From positions 6,196,362 through 6,260,361 of the forward strand of contig NC_004663.1 of assembly GCF_000011065.1 (NCBI RefSeq): a DNA stretch of 64,000 bases, read 5' to 3'. Below, piece after piece: positions 9,702 to 17,589 of this stretch (positions are counted from its first letter, which is position 1; each line of letters starts with the position of its first letter). A program made the translations under genes and the position numbers. This stretch comes from Bacteroides thetaiotaomicron VPI-5482. GTDB lineage: Bacteria > Bacteroidota > Bacteroidia > Bacteroidales > Bacteroidaceae. The notes under the pieces were generated by a model. It worked only from the letters and a program-made list of their open reading frames with translations. It ran no database searches and was not told where the DNA came from.

Positions 9702-10622
9702 ATGAAGAAATATATAATGATAGGAATCTTATTCGCATTTCCTTTCTGCCTGTCGGCAGACGAACCGGTGAAAGCCATTTATGCGAAGATAACGAACCCT
9801 GACAATAAAGAAATCACGGTTGTAGCTCATCGGGCAGACTGGCGTTACGCACCCGAAAATTCACTTGCCGCTATTGAAAGTTCCATTCGTCTGGGAGCTG
9901 ACGTAGTGGAGCTGGATGTTCAGAAAACCAAAGACGGTCAATTGATCCTGATGCATGACAAAACGCTGGACCGAACGACTACCGGAAAAGGAAAGGTAGC
10001 CGAATGGACATTGGATTCTATCCGGACACTCTATCTGAAGAATGGAGCGGCACTCAAAACCAAGCATCGTGTACCTACTTTGGAAGAGGCTTTATGGGTT
10101 GCCAAAGGTCGTGTGATGGTCAATCTGGATAAAGCATATCCGATATTTGACGAGATTTTCCCCATCCTCGAAAAGACGGGAACAGTGGATCAGATTATCA
10201 TGAAAGGTTCCAAGCCTGTGGCAGACGTAAAGAACGACTTAGGTAAATATCTGGACCGTATCATTTATATGCCTATCATTCATTTGGATAAGCCGGGAGC
10301 AATGAAGCAACTGGATGATTTTATGACGGAGCTGCATCCCGTAGCTTTTGAACTTCTATTTGTATCGGATACCTGCCAGGTCCCCAAGCAAGTAAAAACG
10401 AAGTTGAAAGGAAAAAGTAAAATCTGGTATAATACGTTGTGGGATACGATGGCTGGCGGACATGATGATGATAAATCGTTGGAGAATCCGGACGAAGGAT
10501 ATGGTTATCTGATCGATACACTCGGAGCGGCCATCATTCAGACAGACCGTACTGCCTATCTGCTGGAATATTTGCAATCGCGTAAGAAGCGTAGTGAAAA
10601 CGGGCAAGATGCGTATCATTAA
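9702..10622 (+). CDS. Glycerophosphodiester phosphodiesterase, secreted
   Basis: A 306-residue single-domain GDPD with a signal peptide (residues 1-18, IMIGILFAFPFCLSA), so probably periplasmic. Family motifs are clear: VVAHRADWRYAPENSLAAIE near residues 40-60, GADVVELDVQKTKDGQ, LMHDKTLDRTTTGKG, and RVPTLEEAL. The C-terminal TIM-barrel strands are present (GYGYLIDTLGAAIIQTDR). Starting 14 bp after the PKD/PQQ/GDPD gene and followed by the permease, it would release glycerol 3-phosphate for import. Confidence 0.93.
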   Translation: MKKYIMIGILFAFPFCLSADEPVKAIYAKITNPDNKEITVVAHRADWRYAPENSLAAIESSIRLGADVVELDVQKTKDGQLILMHDKTLDRTTTGKGKVAEWTLDSIRTLYLKNGAALKTKHRVPTLEEALWVAKGRVMVNLDKAYPIFDEIFPILEKTGTVDQIIMKGSKPVADVKNDLGKYLDRIIYMPIIHLDKPGAMKQLDDFMTELHPVAFELLFVSDTCQVPKQVKTKLKGKSKIWYNTLWDTMAGGHDDDKSLENPDEGYGYLIDTLGAAIIQTDRTAYLLEYLQSRKKRSENGQDAYH

Positions 10623-10637
10623 AATATAGACTTCTTT

Positions 10638-11996
10638 ATGGGATTTAAACTATTGGATTTTTATAAAATCTCTCCTCCGGTGTCCGGGGGAGAGACTGAT
10701 TCGGAACGCTCTGTCCGTTTCAAGCGTATTCGTTGGGCTACCTTTCTGTCTGCCACTACCGGATATGGCATTTATTATGTTTGTCGTTTGAGTATGAATG
10801 TAATCCGTAAACCGATTGTAGAAGACGGAGTTTTTACCGAAACCCAACTGGGGATTATCGGTTCCTGCCTTTTTTTCGTATATGCCGTCGGTAAGCTGAC
10901 CAATGGCTTTCTTGCTGACCGTAGCAATGTAAAGCGTTTTATGTCTACCGGATTATTGTGTTCTGCTCTGATCAACTTATGTCTGGGATTCACGAATTCC
11001 TTCTTTGCTTTTGTTCTCCTTTGGGGGTTGAATGGTTGGTTTCAGTCGATGGGGGCAGCATCAGGAGTTGTGTCGCTGACTCGTTGGTATAGTAGTAAAG
11101 AGCGAGGTACTTTTTATGGCTTTTGGTCGGCCAGCCACAATTTGGGTGAAGCTCTGACTTTTATATCCATCGCTTTGCTGGTCAGTTGGATGGGATGGCG
11201 TTATGGGATGATCGGTGCGGGAGTGATTGGTTTGCTTGGTTTTCTGATGATGCTTGCTTTTATGCGTGATACGCCTCAAAGTCAGGGCTTTTTGCTAGAT
11301 CGGCGGGGGACGTCAGATGCTCATTCCGTTTCCGGTAAACAAACCGAGGAATTCAATAAAGCTCAGAAAGCAGTTTTGAAGAATCCTGCTATTTGGATTC
11401 TTGCATTATCCAGTGCTTTTATGTATATCAGCCGTTATGCAGTCAATAGCTGGGGTGTTTTCTATCTGGAAGCGCAAAAAGGTTATTCTACTTTGGATGC
11501 TAGTTTTATTATATCTATCAGTTCTGTATGCGGAATTGTAGGTACGGTTTTCTCAGGTATTATTTCAGATAAGTTTTTTGCTGGCAGTCGTAATGTTCCG
11601 GCTTTGATATTCGGATTAATGAATGTGTCTGCTCTTTGTTTGTTTCTATTGGTTCCGGGGGTACATTTTTGGGTGGATGCTTTGGCGATGGTGCTCTTCG
11701 GTTTGGGCATTGGAGTGCTGATTTGTTTTTTAGGAGGACTGATGGCGGTCGATATTGCTCCCTGCAATGCTTCGGGAGCCGCTTTGGGAGTTGTCGGTAT
11801 AGCGAGTTATATAGGAGCCGGTTTGCAGGATGTGATGAGTGGCATTCTGATCGAAGGTCAGAAGACGGTGCAAAATGGAGTAGAAGTTTACGATTTTACA
11901 TATATCAATTGGTTTTGGATTGGTGCAGCCTTGCTTTCAGTAGTGTTTGCTTTGTTGGTTTGGAATGCAGGAGAGAAAAGAAGTGAAATAAATTGA
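10638..11996 (+). CDS. MFS transporter of the organophosphate:phosphate antiporter type (GlpT/UhpC-like)
   Basis: A 452-residue permease with about twelve transmembrane helices. The N-terminal pattern (GYGIYYVCRLSMNVIRKPI, then IIGSCLFFVYAVGKLTNGFLADR) and GLNGWFQSMGAASGVVSLTRWYSSKERGTFYGFWSASHNLG are typical of the organophosphate antiporter (GlpT/UhpT/UhpC) family. Following two GDPD genes, the likely substrate is glycerol 3-phosphate moved into the cytoplasm; that is inference. It starts 15 bp after the GDPD gene and ends in TGA, which shows that host genes here use TGA as a stop. Confidence 0.88.
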   Translation: MGFKLLDFYKISPPVSGGETDSERSVRFKRIRWATFLSATTGYGIYYVCRLSMNVIRKPIVEDGVFTETQLGIIGSCLFFVYAVGKLTNGFLADRSNVKRFMSTGLLCSALINLCLGFTNSFFAFVLLWGLNGWFQSMGAASGVVSLTRWYSSKERGTFYGFWSASHNLGEALTFISIALLVSWMGWRYGMIGAGVIGLLGFLMMLAFMRDTPQSQGFLLDRRGTSDAHSVSGKQTEEFNKAQKAVLKNPAIWILALSSAFMYISRYAVNSWGVFYLEAQKGYSTLDASFIISISSVCGIVGTVFSGIISDKFFAGSRNVPALIFGLMNVSALCLFLLVPGVHFWVDALAMVLFGLGIGVLICFLGGLMAVDIAPCNASGAALGVVGIASYIGAGLQDVMSGILIEGQKTVQNGVEVYDFTYINWFWIGAALLSVVFALLVWNAGEKRSEIN

Positions 11997-12043
11997 GTAC
12001 ATTAAAGTAAAAATAGAGTCATTGTTTTTGAAGGTATTAGTCA

Positions 12044-12092
12044 CCATTTCGGGAAGCAGGCAATAGCTGTGCTTTCCGGAATGGCTTTTTTA
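12044..12092 (+). terminator. Intrinsic terminator of the GDPD/MFS operon
   Basis: CCATTTCGGGAAGCA pairs imperfectly with TGCTTTCCGGAATGG, followed by a T-run, 47 bases after the permease stop. Confidence 0.75.
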
Positions 12093-12113
12093 TAATTAAT
12101 AAAAATCGTTTTT

Positions 12114-12520
12114 ATGGAAAATTCATTGAGTGATGAATTGTTTTGTTCATTGAAGAATGAACTTCGTGAAGTAGATGCACAAATCAGTGTGCATAGTGAA
12201 AAACTGTTGGAGCTGATTGACCAAAAAAAAGAATTGTCGTCCAACTGATTCGGGAAGAAGAACAAATGACGCCCACTGTTATCGAATATCGGGGAGATCC
12301 GAAACGGTACATTTCTGTCATTCTAGGTGCTATTGACCGGGGGAGGTTGACGTATAATGGAGACGCGAATTGCGAACAGACGTTCCGGTCCTTGTCAAGT
12401 GTGATAGATGTCATAAGCCCTAAGAACGGGAAAGCGCTTAGTATCGAAACGTTGGTCTCGTATGAGAAGAAAGAACGTGCCGGGGAGTTTTCAGATTATT
12501 CGGAGGGAGATTTTAAATAA
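12114..12520 (+). CDS. Small conserved-looking protein split by a -1 frameshift at an A8 run
   Basis: Frame one starts at ATG 12114 and reads MENSLSDELFCSLKNELREV...LELIDQKKELSSN before TGA 12246-12248. The -1 frame continues seamlessly across the run of eight A residues at 12222-12229 as ...IDQKK-RIVVQLIREEEQMTPTVIEYRGDP... to TAA at 12520. Joined, it gives about 135 residues: a short coiled coil, then a compact domain (YISVILGAIDRGRLTYNGDANCEQTF). The site CAA AAA AAA G in frame zero is a plausible slippery sequence. A true frameshift mutation, a sequence error or programmed -1 frameshifting are all possible. If unshifted, the downstream piece could start at ATG 12266. I do not recognise the family. 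Confidence 0.5.
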
Positions 12521-12552
12521 TCTGTTTCCATCGCTGAACGGTTGAATTAAAA

Positions 12553-12599
12553 AAGTGGCGGAAATCTGGATGGAAACTTGTTGCAGATTGCCGCCACTT
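12553..12599 (-). terminator. Hairpin, probable terminator
   Basis: AAGTGGCGG-AATCTG pairs with CAGATT-CCGCCACTT. The T-run lies on the minus-strand side (complement of 12546-12553). It also lies downstream of the plus-strand split gene, so it may work in both directions. Confidence 0.45.
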
Positions 12600-12676
12600 G
12601 GGTTTCTATTACTCAATAGTCTCTATTAACCAACGGTTTAAGTTCCGGCTTTCTGAACTAAATTCCACTCCGATCT

Positions 12677-12754
12677 TTACAATAAGATATTCTTCCTTCG
12701 TATATCTTCAAAGGTTTGTATTCCAATAGGAAGTTTACGCATCAAGTTGCCCAT
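12677..12754 (-). pseudogene. Truncated N-terminus of an AAA-ATPase/PD-(D/E)XK (DUF1703-type) protein
   Basis: Only 25 codons remain, MGNLMRKLPIGIQTFEDIR and a few more, ending in TAA. The segment KLPIGIQ.FEDIR is the characteristic start of Bacteroides DUF1703/'ATP-binding protein' genes, which normally continue for more than 500 residues. The rest of the 12.6-13.1 kb stretch holds no other recognisable coding sequence, only the long inverted repeat described separately. Confidence 0.45.
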
Positions 12755-12909
12755 ATCTGATTCTTTTGATCTTTTGCACATCAAAGATAACAAATATTTC
12801 CTGAAGTCTGCTTCAATTGGTGGGTTGATTTGAAAATGCGGTGAGAAATCGAAAAAAGACGGTTGTGTTTTTCCGATTTCCCGCCGTCTTTTTGGAGAAA
12901 GAAAAGGTA

Positions 12910-13031
12910 AAAAGTGAGAGGAGTGAGAGAGGATTTCTAACATTCGTATTTTTTTTAGAGAAATATAGAAAGTAGAAATAAAGAAATAAAATAGAAAAAG
13001 TTTCAATTCCTCTCTCACTCCTCTCACTTTT
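12910..13031. repeat. 24-bp perfect inverted repeat with AT-rich centre
   Basis: The arm at 12910-12933 (AAAAGTGAGAGGAGTGAGAG and four more bases) is matched exactly by its reverse complement at 13008-13031. The centre of about 74 bases is A/T rich. A second partial inverted repeat (GAGAAATCG near 12850 and CGATTTC near 12880) lies just outside. It could be a degenerate MITE-like element or a long RNA hairpin. No transposase is nearby. Confidence 0.6.
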
Positions 13032-13066
13032 GTGGGTGAAGATGATGAAAAATAATATAAAACGAG

Positions 13067-13104
13067 GAAATGTGTTGTATAGTTGAACAACATTTCTTAT
13101 ATTT
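13067..13104 (+). promoter_or_regulatory. Promoter with palindromic operator of the toxin-antitoxin operon
   Basis: An imperfect palindrome (GAAATGTGTTGT ... ACAACATTTC, 13067-13096) lies immediately before and next to a -7 box TATATTTG (13097-13104). The ATG of the toxin follows at 13110. Palindromes at this position are the usual autoregulatory sites of HigA-type antitoxins. Confidence 0.5.
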
Positions 13105-13109
13105 GCGTT

Positions 13110-13442
13110 ATGAAAAGAGAAATAATAGCATATAAAGGATACTTCAAAGAATTCTTTGAAAATTTAGATGCTGGCACCCAAGATAAGATATTGTATGTGC
13201 TAATGTTATTGCAGACACAAGACAGAATACCTTTGAAATTTATGCGGTTGATAGAAGAAGGACTTTATGAACTTCGTATCGAGTACCAAAGCAATATATA
13301 TAGAATATTCTTTTGTTTCGACGAAGGGCGTATTGTGATTCTGTTTAACGGTTTTCAAAAGAAAACCGAAAAAACACCAAAGAAAGAAATTGATAAAGCA
13401 AAGATATTAAGAAAGGAGTATTATGGAAGCAAAAACAAATGA
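13110..13442 (+). CDS. HigB/RelE-superfamily toxin (Gp49-like mRNA interferase)
   Basis: 110 residues. The fold signature is LYELRIEYQSNIYRIFFCFDEGRIVILFNGFQKKTEKTPKKEIDKAKILRKEY, the conserved core of phage-derived Gp49-like/HigB toxins, which cut mRNA on the ribosome. I chose ATG 13110 (MKREIIAYKGYFKEFF) because it follows the -7 box at the right distance; an upstream in-frame ATG at 13083 would lie inside the promoter. It ends in TGA, 20 bases inside the antitoxin gene. The toxin-first order is typical of higBA. Confidence 0.85.
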   Translation: MKREIIAYKGYFKEFFENLDAGTQDKILYVLMLLQTQDRIPLKFMRLIEEGLYELRIEYQSNIYRIFFCFDEGRIVILFNGFQKKTEKTPKKEIDKAKILRKEYYGSKNK

Positions 13443-13728
13443 GGAATTCTTTAATGTCAGTGCATTAATAGATGAGCGTTTTGGTAAGGAAGGAACAGCT
13501 TCTCGTGCAGAGGCAGAAGAAAAGGCCTACGCCTTTTATACAGGACAGATTATCGAGGACGCAAGAAAAAAGGCTAAAATCACTCAGGCTGAATTAGCCC
13601 GGCGTATCGGCTCTGACCGTTCTTATATTTCAAGAGTAGAAAGTGGTCAGACAGAGCCTAAAGTATCTACTTTCTATCGTATAATGAATGCGTTAGGCTG
13701 TAAAATCGAATTTTCAATGATTTTGTAA
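13423..13728 (+). CDS. HigA-like XRE-family antitoxin
   Basis: 101 residues with a Cro/C1-type helix-turn-helix at about 46-95 (ARKKAKITQAELARRIGSDRSYISRVESGQTEPKVSTFYRIMNALG). It overlaps the toxin gene by 20 bases, indicating translational coupling. The N-terminal third is the likely toxin-binding part. It should repress the shared promoter and neutralise the toxin. Confidence 0.88.
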   Translation: MEAKTNEEFFNVSALIDERFGKEGTASRAEAEEKAYAFYTGQIIEDARKKAKITQAELARRIGSDRSYISRVESGQTEPKVSTFYRIMNALGCKIEFSMIL

Positions 13729-13797
13729 AAACAATAAATGCAGAGTATCTGTCAAGATGACTCTGCATTTTGCTATATTCACAAGGCTTTCCCGCTT

Positions 13798-15912
13798 CTA
13801 TTCATACAGCCTGTTTGATTTTACCTGCTCGATATCTATAATAAATACGGCATATCGGCGCCCGTTATTTCCTTTTTTAGATTCAAAATGGTGCTTAGTC
13901 ATCACCTTCCCCAACTGTATTTTTGATCCGATGGAATACTGATAACCGGTACGCTCACGTATTAGTTCCGCAATCTCACTGACAGTCAGATAATAAACCT
14001 TCTCAAAACGTTCCGGCTTGCGGATATGCGTAAGAACCATTTCTTCTTCCGGTGAATGAAAGATGAAAGCCTCGTTATTCTCTTCAAGCCGTTCATTGTC
14101 CGCTTGCGTGAACCAGTATTGGTACCCCGGCTTATTCAGCAGATATTTGATCTGAGCATAGAGCTGCGCATAATTGATGGTAATAAATTGGATGGAATAA
14201 GGATGAAAACAAAGGAAACGCCGGTTGCCTGTCGTGTCGTGAAGCACTTCCTGATAATTGCAGGTTCCTGCAAAAGAGGCCGTATGAGGGAAGTTTTGCG
14301 AACGGCGTGCATATGGCAGACGGAAACTGATCACTTTGCGCGTTACCAAATCTTTGAATGCATTCAGTTCCCGACCGCTCATCCCTTCAAACTCGTCGAG
14401 ATTGATCAGCATGGCCTGCGTTATTTTGGCTAAATCATCTTTATTGTTCGAATTGATTAGTCCGGTAGAGAGATAAGCACGCAGTTCGGGAGGCAGGAGA
14501 TTATTGATAAAGGTAGTCTTTCCTATGTTCTGTATCTCGCTGCATAGCAGAAGTACCGTGTGATTGACAATATTCTCCTGAGTAGCCGCTGCGCACATCG
14601 CCACCAGATAACGTTCCAGGCATTCCGCCCAAAACTCCTGATGACTCGTCTGGACACTATCCGCCAGGATACGGATATAGTCGGTTCCGTCCCATTCGGG
14701 CAGTAATTCAAAATACTCGCGAATGGGATGATACGACTGGCTGAAATCGGAGTAAATCAGATTTTCGATTGTTTTGACAGTGCAGGGATATCCCAGCTCG
14801 TTGATTTCTATCCAGATACTGTTTTCCATCATCTCATCCAAGATGCGGAAAGGCTCCGGTTTCTCGGTGTCGGGACGCCTTCTGCGATATTCCATGATAT
14901 GCAGCACTTCATTGTAGCGTGTTTCGTAGTGCTCGCTGATATATTGTTCTATCCGTAATATTCGTTTCTGCGTGCCATTCAGTTTACAGGTATTAAATTC
15001 GTCGGTATGAGCGTAGGCGCTATTGATCAAAGAGACTGTCTCGTCCGCCGGAAAGTCTGTAAACTGGCTTTTGATAAAGGCGGATGTTTCCTCCTGCGGA
15101 ATGCCGTAGCGATTGAAGGTACATGAGAGATGGTGCAGATAATTGTTCCGGTTGCCTGCTATGTATTTTTCGGACTTGTTGTGATAGTAAGTTAAAGTCA
15201 ACACCAAAGAAGCGTTGGCGGAATGGGCGTTGAGTGCTGTGTCTTCATTCGTCGGGGTGCCGTCCGGAGGAGTCTGTTGTTTACTGCCGGAGAGATTTTT
15301 ACGATTTGAAATCTTGTAGGATGCCTGAGGTTGATCTACAAGAAAAGCGTCAGCGTTCGGATTGAAATAGATCTCCGGATCGTAAGAGAACAGACAAGTG
15401 CGTGCCACATCCTGACCGGAGGTGTCGATTTCTATCCGACAGAGTTCGGTGTAAAAAGAAACGAGTCTGGTGTAAGCTGCATGATGGAAGTCTTCTATTT
15501 CCTGAAGGGTTTCGGGCAATGTCTCATCCGGATGGCATGCGCGCACTATGATTTTCACGCCCATCCCTTTGGGACTGATAAAGGCGATGCGGGTGTAATC
15601 GCATCTCTTGATGATAGGGAGGATGCGTGCCAATTCTTCTTTGCTGAGGTGGTCGATGTCTATCACGATGTGTCCCAGATATTTGACGAGGTTCACTTTG
15701 GTACGCCTTCCTCGGTAGCTGGCGGAGAAGGCGATTGCCGGCAATTCTTTTTTCTTCTCATTGGCAGCCTTTTCTCCTTGCTCTGCAAAGATGCGGCGTA
15801 TTTCTTCGACTTTTTCCCGGTAGGTAAAACTGCCGATAGTGGACACTATTTCTTCTTCGGTCATCTCTGCTATTGCGTAGTAGAAACCTTGAAATATGGT
15901 GAAATGTTTCAT
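13798..15912 (-). CDS. VirE-family protein: BT4734-like N-domain, primase-type middle, VirE P-loop ATPase
   Basis: 704 residues. The N-terminal BT4734/BF3469-like domain carries GHIVIDIDHL, an acidic motif reminiscent of archaeo-eukaryotic primases. A helical linker follows. The VirE/primase-helicase ATPase domain has Walker A (NIGKTTFINN, near residue 480) and Walker B (MLINLDEFEG). I chose ATG 15912 (MKHFTIFQGFYYAIAEM); the upstream extension to 16119 overlaps the DUF4248 gene and reads like non-coding sequence. This protein recurs in Bacteroides next to DUF4248, HU and amidase genes, as here. It is probably from a mobile or prophage-like cassette; its cellular role is not established. Confidence 0.83.
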   Translation of the reverse strand: MKHFTIFQGFYYAIAEMTEEEIVSTIGSFTYREKVEEIRRIFAEQGEKAANEKKKELPAIAFSASYRGRRTKVNLVKYLGHIVIDIDHLSKEELARILPIIKRCDYTRIAFISPKGMGVKIIVRACHPDETLPETLQEIEDFHHAAYTRLVSFYTELCRIEIDTSGQDVARTCLFSYDPEIYFNPNADAFLVDQPQASYKISNRKNLSGSKQQTPPDGTPTNEDTALNAHSANASLVLTLTYYHNKSEKYIAGNRNNYLHHLSCTFNRYGIPQEETSAFIKSQFTDFPADETVSLINSAYAHTDEFNTCKLNGTQKRILRIEQYISEHYETRYNEVLHIMEYRRRRPDTEKPEPFRILDEMMENSIWIEINELGYPCTVKTIENLIYSDFSQSYHPIREYFELLPEWDGTDYIRILADSVQTSHQEFWAECLERYLVAMCAAATQENIVNHTVLLLCSEIQNIGKTTFINNLLPPELRAYLSTGLINSNNKDDLAKITQAMLINLDEFEGMSGRELNAFKDLVTRKVISFRLPYARRSQNFPHTASFAGTCNYQEVLHDTTGNRRFLCFHPYSIQFITINYAQLYAQIKYLLNKPGYQYWFTQADNERLEENNEAFIFHSPEEEMVLTHIRKPERFEKVYYLTVSEIAELIRERTGYQYSIGSKIQLGKVMTKHHFESKKGNNGRRYAVFIIDIEQVKSNRLYE

Positions 15913-15998
15913 TTTTATTTTGATTATTGTTTGTCGATGCAAAGGAACTTCTTTGCGGAAATGTGTAAAGGAACTTTGTATAAAATGGCAATAAGTTA

Positions 15999-16229
15999 CT
16001 ACGGTTCGCCCAAAAAGTGTATGATAGTTGCCACTTGTTTCGGCGAAAGGAGACGGTTGCGTGCGCGGTAGCCTTCCTGTTCGAGTTCGTGCAGGAGAGG
16101 GAGGTTGTAAATAATCCAACGACGAAGTATTTGTAAAGCAACTTTGAGGCAGACATGGGGATTGTAAAGGTGAGCCAGTTCCGCTTTGGTATAGGTGCGG
16201 ATAAGGAAAGAATCTTCTTTGTAATTCAT
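15999..16229 (-). CDS. DUF4248 family protein
   Basis: 76 residues, MNYKEDSFLIRTYTKAELAHLY... with RRWIIYNLPLLHELEQ and RNRLLSPKQVATIIHFLGEP. This matches the short DUF4248 proteins always found beside VirE in Bacteroides. The function is unknown; it looks like a small winged-helix or excisionase-like protein. It is transcribed with the VirE gene, 86 bp upstream. Confidence 0.8.
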   Translation of the reverse strand: MNYKEDSFLIRTYTKAELAHLYNPHVCLKVALQILRRWIIYNLPLLHELEQEGYRARNRLLSPKQVATIIHFLGEP

Positions 16230-16356
16230 GATGTTTTCTTCTTGTTTTATGCTATAAAGTTACATAAAATTCCTTGTTTTTCAAAGGTTTGACTTCATTT
16301 TTATTCGTTGGGAATCAAGAAACTTCGTTGGGGAATATGGCTTGTCCGGCTATCCT

Positions 16357-16364
16357 TATCTTTG
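16357..16364 (+). promoter_or_regulatory. -7 promoter box of the HU-like gene
   Basis: TATCTTTG matches TAnnTTTG and lies 59 bases before the ATG. A TTG-containing -33 region is near 16342. Confidence 0.5.
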
Positions 16365-16422
16365 TGCTGTTAACAAGAAAGGGATGCATCCTACGTATTA
16401 TAAACTTTAAAATTATTTTATT

Positions 16423-16926
16423 ATGGCAATGACAGTATCTTATTCAGTGGTGCCGCGCAAGAATCCTGCAAAAAAGAGTGAACCGGCAAAGTATTATGCA
16501 CAGGCGCAGGCGTCGGGTGAGCTGGACTTTGAAGAGTTGTGCGAAGCGATCACCAGTCGTTCTACTTGTACGGAAACGGATGTACGTGCGGCTATTTCGG
16601 GTATTCTTTACGAAGTGAAGCGTGCGTTGAAGGCAGGAAGAATTGCGAGACTGGGTGATTTGGGCAGTTTGCAGATAGGACTGAACAGTGAAGGTGCGGC
16701 ATCGGTCAAGGAATTTTCCGGTTCGATGATTAAGGGGGCGCATCTTATTTTCCGCCCCGGTAAAACGCTGGCGGAATTGATGAAGATTCTGAGTTACCAG
16801 CAAGTGCTGACTCGTGCGGTGGCGCAGGCGGGTGCAGGCGATGGCGGGGGAGAAGACCCTGACAAGAATCCGGATTCCGGTGGTGATGGCTCCGGTGATG
16901 AAGAGGCTCCGGACCCTACGGTATAA
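16423..16926 (+). CDS. HU/IHF-like DNA-binding protein with acidic tail
   Basis: 167 residues. Residues 1-125 match the Bacteroides HU-related domain (AMTVSYSVVPRKNPAKKSEPAKYYAQAQ, LARLGDLGSLQIGLNSEGA, GSMIKGAHLIFRPGKTLAELMKIL). The C-terminus from about 140 is Gly/Asp/Pro-rich and probably disordered (DGGGEDPDKNPDSGGDG). It is transcribed divergently from VirE/DUF4248 and heads the amidase transcript, the usual arrangement of this cassette. Confidence 0.85.
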   Translation: MAMTVSYSVVPRKNPAKKSEPAKYYAQAQASGELDFEELCEAITSRSTCTETDVRAAISGILYEVKRALKAGRIARLGDLGSLQIGLNSEGAASVKEFSGSMIKGAHLIFRPGKTLAELMKILSYQQVLTRAVAQAGAGDGGGEDPDKNPDSGGDGSGDEEAPDPTV

Positions 16927-16985
16927 TTGGCAGACGGGTCAAGGTAATAACGAATTAGAATAACTTCCATTAATATTTTGATAAG

Positions 16986-17153
16986 ATGAAAGAAATAGTA
17001 AACCGGATTTTAGATGTGATCATGTATCTGATTCCTTTCTTCGGAAAGAGAAAGCGGGACAAGGTGGTGAGAGAAGTGCGCTATCATACTACTTGTAAGG
17101 AGGTGTGCAAAGTGAAAACGACGGAAAGGGAAAAGGAACATGAGAAAGATTAG
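16986..17153 (+). CDS. Small hypothetical protein between HU-like gene and amidase
   Basis: 55 codons: MKEIVNRILDVIMYLIPFFG followed by a very basic tail. The N-terminal 20 residues could form an amphipathic or membrane helix. It overlaps the amidase start by 14 bases, suggesting coupling, perhaps as a holin-like helper of the amidase; that is speculation. No family recognised. Confidence 0.45.
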   Translation: MKEIVNRILDVIMYLIPFFGKRKRDKVVREVRYHTTCKEVCKVKTTEREKEHEKD

Positions 17154-17589
17154 TCTGATTGTGATCCATTGTTCCGCCACCCGTGTCGATTGCGACTTTA
17201 CGGCAAAGGATGTGGATACGGCTCACCGTTATCGTGGCTTTTCGTGCTGGGGGTATCATTATTATATACGCAAGTCGGGCGAGATTGAGCCGATGCGGGA
17301 TGAAGATACGGTCGGAGCTCATGCACGTGGCTACAATGCGATCAGCTTAGGTGTATGCTATGAGGGCGGTCTGGATGAGAATGGAAAAGCGGCGGATACG
17401 CGTACACCCCGTCAGAAGGAGGCGCTACATCGCTTGGTACACGAATTGTTGCAGCGTTATCCGGAAGCTAAAGTAGTAGGGCATCGGGATTTAAGTCCCG
17501 ACACCAACTATAATGGGATCGTAGATCCTTGGGAACGGATTAAAGAATGCCCTTGCTTTGAGGTCATTGGAGAATTCTCCATTAATTAA
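17140..17589 (+). CDS. N-acetylmuramoyl-L-alanine amidase (T7-lysozyme type)
   Basis: 149 residues, one Amidase_2 domain. Zinc-ligand motifs are visible: LIVIHCSATR near the N-terminus and VVGHRDLSPDTNYNG near 110. GYHYYIRKSGEIEPMRDEDTVGAHARGYNAISLGVCYEGG is the family core. The enzyme cleaves the amide between the glycan and the stem peptide of peptidoglycan. No signal peptide is present, as in phage endolysins. The stop overlaps the end of pflA by eight bases, so the two are convergent. Confidence 0.92.
   Translation: MRKISLIVIHCSATRVDCDFTAKDVDTAHRYRGFSCWGYHYYIRKSGEIEPMRDEDTVGAHARGYNAISLGVCYEGGLDENGKAADTRTPRQKEALHRLVHELLQRYPEAKVVGHRDLSPDTNYNGIVDPWERIKECPCFEVIGEFSIN

Noticed and set aside
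15331..16071. 246-codon open frame antisense to the VirE gene
   Set aside because: Shadow frame with unusual composition and no recognisable domain.
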